Below are positions 10,670 to 19,965 of a stretch of 64,000 bases of DNA, one piece after another. The position numbers and the translations under genes are program-made. The notes below the pieces were generated by a model. The model was not told the DNA's origin and did no database searches. It saw only the letters and a list, made by a program, of their open reading frames with translations. The stretch comes from Agrostemma githago. Taxonomy: Eukaryota > Streptophyta > Magnoliopsida > Caryophyllales > Caryophyllaceae. Position 1 is the first letter of the stretch. Every line of letters starts with the position of its first letter. Location: assembly GCA_958450325.1 (NCBI GenBank), contig OY288243.1, forward strand, positions 60,620,606-60,684,605, in the 5' to 3' direction.

Positions 10670-11180
10670 ACATACCCGTGAATTGTTCAGGATCATTTGC
10701 TTGTGGTACTTCGTGAGGTTTCTCGATAACTTATGGAATTCTCTGTCTTTTGGTGAAATTAGCTCGTGGTTGTGCCCACTGTGAAAAACAACAATTTTCA
10801 TAGGACCGCCTTTGCTGAACAACTTAATTCTTGCCATACAGCCAATACGACGGACCTTAGTTTTCCTTTTTGGTTCCTTCACAGCGACTCCCCCTGTCGT
10901 CCCCTCCACTGCTTCCCCCTTCGACGTCGCCTCCTTGGATGCCGCATCTCCGCTGACTTTTTTTTTTGTTAAAACCTTGCCTGTTACATACTAGCAGCTT
11001 TGATTTAATCTCACCACCCCGCCATCTTTTCGTTGTGTACCTCCTCACATCGAACCCGCAGGCCAATGCATAGATTTTATAAAAATTTACCGCCTCTTCC
11101 TGGTCTTTGAATATCTGCCCTACGTATGGCGTGAAACTCTCACCTACATCCCTGCACCATTCGTGTGCTTCTGCGTCAAC
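10670..11180 (-). pseudogene. MULE-1 transposase FAR1-type DNA-binding exon
   Basis: Reading leftwards: FTPYVGQIFKDQEEAVNFYK, GFDVRRYTTKR, KLLVCNRQG, then after a frameshift in a T run (about 10961-10968) KVRRIGCMARIK and SGHNHELISPKD. The Cys, Cys, His-x-His spacing is that of the FAR1/WRKY-GCM1 zinc finger. It ends near 10672 at a donor. Confidence 0.65.
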
Positions 11181-11350
11181 TGAAAAACAAACCGGTGCAT
11201 TGAGGTAATTAAATTAATAGAAGATGGATATAAAATAGACATAAAGTAACAGACGACGGTCTCTAAAGTAAAGGATAGTTTGCATTAAAGTAATGAATAT
11301 TGTTCACTTAAACATCTCCAGGTATATATCATTCACTTATTTAAAAAGTA

Positions 11351-11537
11351 CTCCCTCCGTTCCAATGAATTGTTTGCCTTTGCTTTTGGCACCAAGGGAA
11401 AGAGAACCAATGGAGAAGTGACATGTGGAGCAAATAGTCAAATTACATATAAAAAACATTCCTAAAATAGAAAGGCAAACAATTCATTGAGACGCCCCAA
11501 TATGGAATAGGCAAACAATTCATTGGGACGGAGGGAG
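11351..11537. mobile_element. Stowaway-type MITE
   Basis: A 187-bp element with TIRs CTCCCTCCGTTCCAATGAAT and its inverse (ATTCATTGGGACGGAGGGAG), flanked by TA on both sides (11349-11350 and 11538-11539). CTCCCTCCGT ends with a TA target are diagnostic for Tc1/mariner-derived Stowaway MITEs. An internal copy of GGCAAACAATTCATTG makes the right side partly duplicated. It lies upstream of the MULE-1 FAR1 exon. Confidence 0.9.
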
Positions 11538-11871
11538 TATATGATAACATGCAGTGTTCATACAATGACCGTAAAATCTAATAATATGGAAAATTTTAAT
11601 TGCTTCCATTGTGTCTAAAGTATAAATCACAAACAAAAAACTTACAGTTTGTTTGTTCGACAGGTTGAATATCAGCCATATGAAGGAGATGTTGCAGCGG
11701 CACAAGGTAGAAGAAGAATGACCTAACGTGTATTATAATTGGTTGACTGAACATGTGTACTTTGATTGTAGGTTATTTTGATTGGAAGTCGTGGACGATA
11801 GTAAAGCAGTATATTTCTCTGAATGGGCAGTTACTCTTTTTATTTTGTTTCCTATTTTGTTGGCAATCACG

Positions 11872-12456
11872 TCCCACTATTATAGGAAACAATATCTTTT
11901 TTTTATTATTATTTAAATATGGCGGTTTCATATATCCCCACGACTCGTTAACGCGTCACAATCACAGACGTTAAGAACTAAAGTAACATCGCCGATGAAT
12001 TAAAGTAACAGACCATAAAAGTAATAGACGTTTGGCATTAAAATAACAGACATTCTACACTAAAGTAACACAGTATATGAAACTAAATAACCCAATATGC
12101 AGTTCAACGTACAAAAGTAGAAACTAATAACATAGTATCATCTTAATGACTCCCACTATTATAGGAAACAATATCTTTTTTTATTATTATTTAAATATGG
12201 CGGTTTTATATATCCCCATGACTCACTAATGCATTACAATAACAGACGTGAAGAACTAAAGTAACATTTTCGATGAATTAAAGTAACAGACAATAAAAGT
12301 AATATAAGTTTGTCATTAAAATAACAAACACTCTACACTAAAGTAACACAGCATTTGAACTAAAATAACAAAAAAAAATTGTGTGCGCAGATATCGTATG
12401 ATGAATATGCAGTTCAACCTATAATCAGAAACTAATAATTTAGTATCATCTTAATG
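11872..12456. repeat. Tandem duplication of about 280 bp in the MULE-1 transposase 5' region
   Basis: Unit 1 starts at 11872 and unit 2 at 12151, both with CCCACTATTATAGGAAACAA, ATTATTATTTAAATATGGCG, several AAAGTAACA motifs and ATATGCAGTTCAAC. The units are diverged by scattered substitutions. The region separates the two candidate first exons of the transposase. Confidence 0.75.
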
Positions 12457-12932
12457 ACTCTCATGTCCCTTCCAGTATAAACTACAATGTATATACTCAC
12501 CGTTTGTTTTTCCTACGATTTGCATATCAGCCATTGAATGAAAAGTAGAAGCCGGATTGATCGAACATATAATGCAGCGATGAAGACGATTATTGACTGA
12601 ATGTCTTCGCGATTGTGGTTTTGAAATAAATGGTACATTCGCGATGAAGACGATGACTGACTAAATGTGGTCTTGATTGTGTGATTTTGAATAAAGAACG
12701 ATGAACAAGAGAATGAATGATTGAATGAGCGAGAGAGCGATGAAGAAGAAAGTGATGGAAACGGAATTACTGAACGAGAGAATGAATGATTGAATGAATG
12801 TGAATGAAAAGTTACTGCAATATTCTCTTTCCTATTTTGTTGGAGCAGTATCTTCTTATTTTTTTTTATTTTTTTTTATTAATCTAGTCATTTATCTCGT
12901 CCCTTGATCCATCTCCCATCAAACGGATGGGA
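12457..12932. other. 5' region of the MULE-1 transposase gene
   Basis: It holds the distal first exon (12534-12501, ATGGCTGATATGCAAATCG, donor GTGAGT), GAATGAATGATTGAATGA-like repeats at about 12700-12810, and T-rich sequence leading into the TIR. No clear TATA box was found. Confidence 0.4.
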
Positions 12933-12980
12933 TGAGGACTTAGGGACTCAATATATATAATGGACTCATTAGAACCTTTC
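12933..12980 (-). repeat. MULE-1 right terminal inverted repeat
   Basis: The inverse of the left end (see 1149-1196). Further inward its complement contains CTAGATTAATAAAAAAA, a 17-bp block also present in the left end of MULE-2 (13076-13092). Confidence 0.7.
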
Positions 12981-12996
12981 TATATATATATATAAA
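12981..12996. repeat. TA repeat separating the two MULEs
   Basis: About 16 bp of TATATA sequence is all that lies between the right end of MULE-1 and the left end of MULE-2. A similar TA run borders MULE-1 on its left. Confidence 0.6.
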
Positions 12997-13092
12997 TGGG
13001 ATCAAGAGAGTTGGTAGTGGATTGGGAAGTTGGTGAGTTGTGTTGTTAGCCATTGATTTGGGTTGGATGGATGGCCTAGATTAATAAAAAAA
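12997..13092 (+). repeat. MULE-2 left terminal region
   Basis: It contains GGGATCAAG at the edge, GCCATTGATTTGGGTTGG and CTAGATTAATAAAAAAA. The last block is identical to the inner part of the MULE-1 right end, showing that these are the homologous, transposase-side ends. Confidence 0.6.
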
Positions 13093-13443
13093 GAGAGAGG
13101 AGGTACGTGGAATGACTAGTAGCAGGCAACAGCAGACAGCAGCAGGTAAAGCAGAGCAGTAGCAGCGCAATCTCTCTCAATCTTTCATCATTTCCATCAC
13201 CAAAATTCACTTTTTCACTAACAATTGCTCACCATTTCGCAGCGCAATCTCTCTCAATCTTTCATAACTTCCATCACCAAAATTCACTTTCTCACTAAAA
13301 TTCAAAAATTCATCCCACTGCTCACCATTTCATCTCACTAAAATACAAAATTCATCCCAACTCAAAATTCATCTCCTTATTTATACTATCATGCAAAATA
13401 ACTAAACCCTAATTCGTAATTTGCTCTACACCTCCATGCTCCA
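13093..13443 (+). promoter_or_regulatory. Leader of the MULE-2 transposase gene
   Basis: An AGCAG-rich stretch (about 13120-13170) is followed by a CT-rich leader with a direct duplication (GCAGCGCAATCTCTCTCAAT at about 13163 and 13240). No clear TATA box. Confidence 0.4.
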
Positions 13444-13574
13444 ATGGTGTTGTTCCTTGAAGATTCATATATGCTCGAAAATGTTCAATCAAAAATTTCT
13501 GTTCAACATGCAGGAGGTAAGATGAGTATAAACATATATTTTTGGTATCTTGCATTTGGAATTCCATTTTTTGT

Positions 13575-13765
13575 TAATTTGAAGAGTTACACAGTTGTAA
13601 TGTCATAGCCACACTCAATATGATGGACAGTCACACGTCGCTGAGAACAGTTCTTTGATGTATCCATTTATTTGTTTGGTTCGTTAATATGAAGAGTCAC
13701 ACAGTTATAACGTGATAGTCACACTTAATATGATAGACTGTCACACGTTCCACGTTGTTGTAGCT
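13575..13765 (-). repeat. GTGACTAT-type repeats in MULE-2 transposase intron 1
   Basis: Copies of GTCACAC and GTTATAACGTGATAGTCACAC-like units occur as a duplicated pair (about 13585-13635 and 13688-13750), on the strand opposite to the motif in the other MULE-2 introns. Confidence 0.45.
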
Positions 13766-15175
13766 TTATTACGTAAGATTGATATATTTATTACGTAAGA
13801 TTGATTATTCACACGTTCCATCATTGTTATATTTATTATTGTAATTTTTTTGGTTGTCAAGTATTGTATATTGGTTTGTAGTTGTACTTGTAGTTCTTAT
13901 GCGTTGTGGGTATTAATCAAGCCAAAATATTATTGTGTTGGTTCCATGTAGTTGTAGTTTTCTGCTGCAGGTGTAGTTGTATGACGTTGAAGTTGCTTTA
14001 TTCAAAATATTTATGTTGGTTTCTCTATGATTGTTATATTTTTTATTATTGGTATTTTTTATGATTGTAATATTTATGATTGTTATATTTATTATGCTGT
14101 TATATGTAATATAGTGGTGTAAAATCATGCTGTTATATGAGCAAAGCCATAGTCGTTGTTCTTCAAAGTCACAGTCGTTGTTGAGAAAAGTCACATTTCA
14201 TTAAGGTCGGAGATGAATGCGTGCGTTGCAAGATTGATAGTGTGTAATATAGGTTTTTTATTATAGTTTTATATTGTTCCAACCTCTTATAGTTCTTTTG
14301 TTTTTATTGTTCCAACCTATATGCCAGTTGAAGACACAGTGATTGTGCCTTACGTAGGGCAGAAGTTCGCGGACATCGACGGAGCATTCTTGTTTTATCA
14401 ATCTTACGCATTTTCTGTTGGTTTTGAGGCGAAGAGGTACACGACAACTAGATCTTTTGATGGTTCGATTAAGAAGAAATTGTTGGCTTGTAATAAGGAG
14501 GCAAAACAGCTAGCCAGAGCATGGTGAAGTTGTCGAGCACGGGAGAGGAGGGGCAAGAATTTATGGGATCATATGAACCCAAAAGGAATACGAAGGCGAC
14601 GAGGACACAATGTGGAGCAAGAATTAGGCTCTGTGCAATGATCGGGAGGTTTTATATTGAAGAGTTCATCGAGGAACACAACCACGATCTTGTGATGGTT
14701 AAGGACAAAGAGTTTCAAAAGTCATCTCGAAGTCTATCAAGATATCACAAGGAGATGATCTTTTGCAACTTGAGGGTGCGTAACGTCTGTGAACAATGTT
14801 GTGTAGTGCATGGTTGACTGCTAACTGTGTGCGACTAATGCAGTTGCAATTTTGTGTGTGCAGCTGAAGATCGAGGCGACTCGGACATACAAGATGTGCA
14901 AGGAGATGTCAGGCGGATTTCAGAACATAGAAGCATCGTTGGTTGATTTCAAAAACTGGGGGAGGGACGTCAAGTGTTTTGTTCACGAGCAGGATGGTCA
15001 ATTGTTCATTGACCGGTTCAAGAGTTTGAGGGACAGTCAGGAGGATTTTTAATTTGACTACGATGTTGATGCAGATGGAAGCTTACGCAAGGTCATTTGA
15101 GCGGATGGTGCAGCTCGAAGGAACTACGCGGCATTCGGGGATGCAGTTTCGTTCGACCCAACGTACGGAACCAAC

Positions 15176-15682
15176 GTGTATTCTATGGTGTTCACACCGT
15201 TCACTGGCGTGGACAACCACCAAAGGTCTGTCACGTTCTGCGGGGCGTTGCTATTAAAGGAGGACTATGAGTCATTTATCTGGGTCCTCTCCCGGTTTCT
15301 GGAAGCCATGGGTGGGAAGGAACCGTGTTATATCATTACGGACCAGGATCCCGGTATTTTAAAAGCCGTCCCAGAAATATTCAAAGCAGCGCACCAACGG
15401 TGCTGCACGTGGCACATTATGAACGCGGTTCCAACGAAGTACGGCAGATCAAGAGAGGAGGCCTCGGAATTCGTAAAAGCCCTCAATGCAATCATTTGGG
15501 ATGATGACATCGAGGTGTCGGAGTTCGATGACAGGTGGGGGCAGATTATGATCGACCATGATGCTGTTGGGATCGAATGGTTTGAAAATATGTTTGACAT
15601 CAGAAGCAAATGGGTCGCCGCTCATTGCAGGGAGGTGAGGATGTTTTGGAATTTTGAGGACAACGCAGTGATCAGAGAGTGA
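15176..15682 (+). pseudogene. MULE-2 transposase DDE core fragment
   Basis: The longest open part of the transposase: FTPFTGVDNHQRSVTF, IITDQDPGI (second catalytic Asp), RCCTWHIMNAVPTKYG (a CxxH-like segment expected in MULE transposases), IIWDDDIEVSEFDDRW. It is disrupted just before the Glu-bearing block at about 15675-15710. The match to MULE-1 is strong along its length. Confidence 0.7.
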
Positions 15683-16024
15683 GAACAGTTTCTTCAAAAA
15701 GTTTGAAGACAACAAAGGTACGTTGGTCCAGTTCTGGATGCGTTTCGAAAGTGCGATGGACCAACAGAGGCATATGCAGAAGAGGTTAGACAACGATAAC
15801 CGGCAAACATTACACAGAACTGGAACGACGAATCCGATGGAGACCCACGCGGCAAGGGTGTACACTCACGTGGTTTTGCACACTATCAGGAAGAGGTCAA
15901 GTTTTCGCTGTACACGTGCAGCGTTCGAGGGTATCAGGAGAAGGACGGGATTGAAGCGACAACAGTTCTGGACTCCATCCGGGACCGCAACTACATTGTT
16001 GAATACAATCCAGATATTGGCATA

Positions 16025-16345
16025 GAAAGTCACTGTCCATGTTGTCTAGCCACACTCACATAGCCTGACTATATGAGCTAAACGGTATGATTCTAAACTG
16101 CGGTGAGTGTGACTATACAACGTGGTGAGTGTGAATGCACAACGTAATGAGTTTTATTCTACAATTCATTGAATGTGACTATACATAATAAAGGGTGTGA
16201 GTCTGAAGTGCGGTGCGTATGATTGTACAACGTAATTCGTTTGATTCTGCAATGTAAGGACTGTGACTATGCAGCAGAATGGGTGTGACTATACCCTGTC
16301 AAGGTTGTGATTATACCTTTAGAAAGTCACATCATGTACGTTGCG
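16025..16345 (+). repeat. GTGACTATAC-type repeats in a MULE-2 transposase intron
   Basis: Repeated TGTGACTATACA-like and TGATTGTACAAC-like units, spaced about 25-30 bp, lie between the DDE exon and the SWIM exon. The same position in MULE-1 holds GTTACTTTAA units. Confidence 0.6.
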
Positions 16346-16404
16346 TAGCCACTGTCCGTATGGTAGAGAGTCGCACTTTTTATGTGTTTTTTAATGCACT
16401 CGCA

Positions 16405-17051
16405 GGTACCTGTGAGGTGAGCTGTACTTGCAGGAAGTTCCTTCGGTATGGAATTCTTTGTAGGCATGTCATTTGGATATACTCTTCCAAAAGACGGGAG
16501 ACGATCCCGGAACGGTACGTGGCATGTAGATGGACAAAGGATGCTCTACGTAATGTTAATGCGTATCCCCTGTCAGAGAGTCGCCTAAGCGATGAGAAGG
16601 CCGTTACAGTCACGAGGCTGTTTTCGGAGTTCTATGAGACCGTCAGTCATGTCAGCAAAATGGGTAAGGAAGATGTTAGTAATTTAGCTGACATCATTCG
16701 TGACTTCAGGTCCGATGCGGCGCCCCTTGCTGGCCCTTTTAGCAAGACGCAAGAATTAGAGGAGATCCTCGGTCGTACGAGCGCAATTGAAATAACGACA
16801 TTGCCCCCGAAGAAAGCCAAGAACAAGGGCAGTGGGAAGCGGATGTTGTCTTCTAAGGCGAAGGTTGCGGCAATTGCTGTGAGGCTAAACGGCTGTGCAA
16901 GAACTGCAAGAGGGTGGGGCACCATGACAAGAGGAACTGCGCCAACCCATTCGCTGAGGACCCACCTATTGCTGACTTGTCTGTCGATGTTGAGGAGGAG
17001 GAGGACGAGGAGGAGGACCCGGCAGGGATTGCAGAGGAGGATTGTTCGTGA
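16405..17051 (+). pseudogene. MULE-2 SWIM finger, zinc knuckle and acidic tail exon
   Basis: After the acceptor ACTCGCAG the exon gives CEVSCTCRKFLRYGILCRHV, a complete SWIM CxCx(n)CxH, then IPERYVACRWTKDALRN. After a frameshift near 16890 it gives the CX2CX4HX4C knuckle and a Glu/Asp-rich tail ending at TGA 17049-17051. MULE-1 has the same order. Confidence 0.65.
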
Positions 17052-17083
17052 ATTTCCTCTGTTATTTAGGAACAGTTTTTTGG

Positions 17084-17320
17084 GAACACAAAGACTGCCG
17101 ACGTTTGAAATGGTCAAGGTCCGTGATACTGTTTTCGTTTATTGCGGACCTCAATCATTTCTAATATGGTGTAAGTCGTAGATCATGGGGGCAATTTTTT
17201 TTTTTGAAACATAAAGATTGTTGACGTTTGAAATGGTCAAGGTCCGTGATATTGTTTACGTCTATTGCGGACCTTAATCATTTCTAATATGGCATAGTCG
17301 TAAAACATGGGTGTCCGTAA
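17084..17320 (+). repeat. Tandem 123-bp duplication with GGTCCG...CGGACC hairpins
   Basis: Two units offset by 123 bp lie just past the transposase stop. Each carries a 6-bp stem GGTCCG/CGGACC (17118-17150 and 17241-17273) around a loop of about 21 nt, which could be a transcript 3'-end structure. Function is inferred only. Confidence 0.6.
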
Positions 17321-17454
17321 AATTGTTTTTTGTTGATTGGCTGTAAAAATACATTGAAATAGCAGTTGTTTTTAATCTGAAATGCATCATCTTTGGCTAC
17401 AAATATAGCTATACAGGAACATTATCAACTTAATATTTGGTTGACACAAAACAA

Positions 17455-17710
17455 GTGAGTGTGATTGTGCAACGCAATGAATGTGACTTTACAGTAAGCA
17501 GGGTGTGACTCTACAACAAGAGGTGGAGTGTGGTTACACTAATTGTAGGAGTGTGATTGTAGAAAATAATGACTGTGATTCTACAATACGCTGACTGTGA
17601 TTCTACAAAATGAAGTGTAGAAACCTAAACTGGTTTTATGACATGATGACTGTGATTATGCACCACGTTGAGTGTGACAATAAAACTTGTTGAGTGTGAC
17701 TATACACCAT
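17455..17710 (+). repeat. GTGATTCTACAA/GTGACTATAC-type repeats in the MULE-2 spacer
   Basis: Degenerate copies of GTGTGAC/GTGTGATT-TATACAAC units lie between the transposase gene and the small leftward ORF. Confidence 0.55.
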
Positions 17711-17882
17711 GTGTCCCTAAAAATTGAGAAACATAAAAACATACTACGAACACAGTACTTGAAACATAAAAACAATCCACGACATAATGCGGGAAACATT
17801 TAAAACGCTACATTTTAAATCTTAAAACACATTAAAACATCCATTACATAGCATTAAACGCTACATTTTAACCCATGCATAA

Positions 17883-18161
17883 TTAACCCCCGTTTTTTTT
17901 AAGCATCTTCTTCAAGTTGGCCAAATCACGCTGCAATGCTTTCTTGGTGCGGAAACATCCAATACACTTTTTCATCAAGAATTCGATGTAGTCGTCCAGT
18001 TCGGTCTCCTTTTCTGTATCGCCAATGGATGCCACATAGTTCCTCGCGTCTATGGCAGTGGCGACTAGCTGCATGGCTGATAATTCATTGGATCTAGTGG
18101 TACCCAACAAACCATCGTACTCCTCGATCAATTTTCTGATTTCTTCTATTTTGCTTGCCAT
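17883..18161 (-). CDS. Unrecognised small ORF (92 aa) in MULE-2
   Basis: An ATG-to-TAA frame with a charged, helix-forming product: MASKIEEIRKLIEEYDGLLG at the start, KKCIGCFRTKKALQRDLANL near the end, and a Lys-rich C-terminus. A coiled coil is plausible. Upstream on the minus strand a TTTAAATA box at about 18217-18224 and a CT-rich leader precede the ATG, as expected for a small gene. It sits between the transposase gene and the Athila insertion. I find no counterpart in MULE-1 and recognise no family. It may be a third MULE-2 gene or a chance frame. Confidence 0.4.
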   Translation of the reverse strand: MASKIEEIRKLIEEYDGLLGTTRSNELSAMQLVATAIDARNYVASIGDTEKETELDDYIEFLMKKCIGCFRTKKALQRDLANLKKMLKKNGG

Positions 18162-18455
18162 TTTTTTAGAGTTAAAGAGGTGAAGTTGGAAGTAGTTGGG
18201 GTAAAAATGACGTTGGTATTTAAAGGGGGGAGGCAGTAAAGTGGCAGTAAATATTAATTGAGTTAGGTGGGGGTCCTATCCTCCTAAAGTAATTAGGGTT
18301 AGGAGAGTGAGGTGACTGTTTGTGTTCTCAATGTGCATTAAGACTCACAAACATCACCTCCCAGTCCCAGTGCATTTCATCCGTACAGTTTATATTTTGT
18401 CGACATCATTTTTGAACCATCGTTTTTTTTTGGGAAATAATCTGATTTTACGGTG
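18162..18455. other. MULE-2 spacer left of the Athila insertion
   Basis: Probable upstream region of the 92-aa ORF. A TTTTTTTTTGGGAAATAATC stretch at about 18424 resembles sequence just right of the insertion (27381 onward), hinting at an older short duplication. No other feature. Confidence 0.4.
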
Positions 18456-18460
18456 TGTGT

Positions 18461-19845
18461 TGATGGGCCGTATTTAGTCGTAGTTATTACGACGGTTTTG
18501 GTTTCTTTTGTGAGCTAAATCGGTTTTCTTGTATTGCATTTGTGTCGATTTGGTATAAATGTAATATAGGCTATTTTGAGGATGTTAACCATTGGACCGT
18601 TGATTTGGGCTAAGAACGACTAAAACATGAAGAAGAAGGAAGCCCACTTGATGACCCGGAACGACGGAATCGAAGAATTGCACGAAGCAGCAACAGCACG
18701 GCAGGCGAGTCGCGCAGGGGTCCCGCGAGTCGCGCAAAGGTTGGGCGAGTCGCGTGGTGGTCTGAAACTTTATGCGCGATTCCGTCCCTATCTCGTGATA
18801 TTTGCTATATTTTAAGATTTTGATATTATTTAGGAAACTCTATTACTAGTTTTTATTATTATTAGTATTACTAGTGTCCTTAGGATATTTTATTATTATT
18901 TTATTATTAGGAAACTTTTATTAGGTTAAATATAGCCTTAGGTTGAGATTATTATTCATATCATGATCACATCAAGTTGCACGTTATATTGGAAGAAAAA
19001 TGGAGAACTTTGAAGAACCCTAATTTTCCGGTTTCAAGTATGTGTAACTAATTTACTTTACTTAGATTTAAGCCTTTGAAGCACTTGATAATCGTTTGTG
19101 AGTTTGAATGTTTTAATTATTAATCTTGATTATTGTGAATTGCTTTGTTATTAAATCTATGAATGTTGTTATTGATTGCTAGATGCGCAACTAGTACTTG
19201 ATTTCTTCATTCTATCGTTAGTATCGTTAATTGAGTAGGATTTACTGATTAACTTTACATTAGTAACAACTAGAAATTAATATTGAACGGGATACGTTGA
19301 TATTAGTACTTAGAAGCGATTCATATAAATATCTGAGGTACGACTGGATTGTACGTGCTATTTATTCTCTATTGAATTCTCAGATCTATATTGCTTCCGT
19401 CTAATTGAACCTAGAACTGGATTGCTTAGGTTGTTTTACGGTTAGGGTTAATTAAGAACGGGATTCGTTTTAGTTAACTATTCTTAAGAGAATTGGAATT
19501 TCATATTCACAATAGAGTAATCAAGATTATTAATTGAAACCATCTTACAATGATCAATCGATATTGAGTGTGGATTTGTGCTTGGGTCTAAGTTCTCTCT
19601 CATCATTTGATACCTCAAGTTATTGTGTTATTTATTTTAGTTTGTTAGATAATTAATCATACAAAACCCCCCTTATTTACTAAGGTCTTTAATTACGTTA
19701 GAGGTCGATTTCTACACTTTAGTTAGCATAATTAGATTAATCTGATTCCTTTGGGTTCGACCCTTATTTCTACTTTACTACGTTTTTAGTATTTAGATTT
19801 AAGTGATTATAAATTCTAATTTGAGGCATACGACTTTAGCCTGTC
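18461..19845 (+). repeat. Athila-like 5' LTR
   Basis: It starts TGATGGGCCGTATTTAGTCG and ends GACTTTAGCCTGTCA. It contains three GCGAGTCGCG(C/T) units at exact 20-bp steps (18705, 18725, 18745). A TATATTTTAAG stretch near 18808 is a weak TATA candidate. AT-rich elsewhere. Confidence 0.9.
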
Positions 19846-19850
19846 AAATT

Positions 19851-19869
19851 TTGGCGCCGTTGCCGGGGA
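19851..19869 (+). promoter_or_regulatory. Athila-type primer binding site
   Basis: TTGGCGCCGTTGCCGGGGA lies 5 nt after the LTR end. This is the characteristic Athila primer site, usually attributed to tRNA-Asp priming. Confidence 0.85.
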
Positions 19870-19965
19870 ATCGGTATTAATTATTTTTGTGTTTTCTAGT
19901 GTAGTTTTTAATTAATTTTTTTTTAAAGCTAATTTTATTTTATTTTATTTTATTTTGTGTAGTTT

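Larger units (their letters stand above)
8308..12534 (-). pseudogene. MULE-1 transposase (FAR1/MULE/SWIM), decayed
   Basis: Read leftwards. A first exon (12534-12501, with a near-duplicate at 11679-11646) is followed by a FAR1-type DNA-binding exon (about 11180-10670: FTPYVGQ, VRRYTT, C..C and HNH ligands). Next comes the DDE core (about 10430-9243: FGDAVSFDPIYATN, IITDQDPGI, SESENSFFKRF). The last exon (8996-8308) holds a SWIM finger (CTSKLFETRRILCRH), a CX2CX4HX4C knuckle near 8480 and an acidic Ser-Glu tail. Frameshifts lie in a T run near 10965 and near 9890. A TAG interrupts the zinc knuckle. The second Cys of the SWIM CxC is Ser. MULE transposases cut and join element ends in the nucleus. 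The copy is inactive as read. Confidence 0.75.
1149..12980. mobile_element. MULE-1: giant Mutator-like element carrying Ulp1 and transposase genes
   Basis: About 11.8 kb bounded by matching inverted ends. Left 1151-1196 reads GGATCAGGTGAATCC then TTGAGTCCTTGAGTCC. The reverse complement of 12979-12933 reads GGTTCTAATGAGTCC then TTGAGTCCCTAAGTCC. Between them lie a rightward Ulp1-type gene (2156-7616) and a leftward MULE transposase gene (12534-8308), which converge. MULEs with captured Ulp1 sequence (the Kaonashi type) are known in plants; assignment to that group is inference. Both genes carry stops and frameshifts, so this copy is probably not autonomous. Both flanks are TA repeats, so the expected 9-bp TSD cannot be read uniquely. 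Confidence 0.8.
13444..17051 (+). pseudogene. MULE-2 transposase (FAR1/MULE/SWIM/zinc knuckle), decayed
   Basis: Approximate exons are 13444-13515 (ATG, donor GTAAGA), 14323-14776, 14863-16018 and 16405-17051. Exon 1 joins exon 2 in frame (QHAG then VEDTVIVPYVGQ). In order there is a FAR1-type finger (KKLLACNKE, RTQCGARI, EEHNHDL), a MULE DDE core (FGDAVSFDPTYGTN, IITDQDPGI, ESENS), a SWIM finger (CTCRKFLRYGILCRH at about 16420-16470), a CX2CX4HX4C knuckle (CKNCKRVGHHDKRNC) and an acidic tail. Breaks are a frameshift near 14500, stops near 15050 and 15100, frameshifts near 15650, 15880 and 16890. The DDE residues are present but split over frames. It would have acted on MULE ends in the nucleus. 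Confidence 0.75.

Noticed and set aside
3480..12370. Regularly spaced short repeats as a CRISPR-like array
   Set aside because: Repeats are degenerate, vary in spacing and orientation, have no unique constant-length spacers, and sit in introns of a plant transposon.
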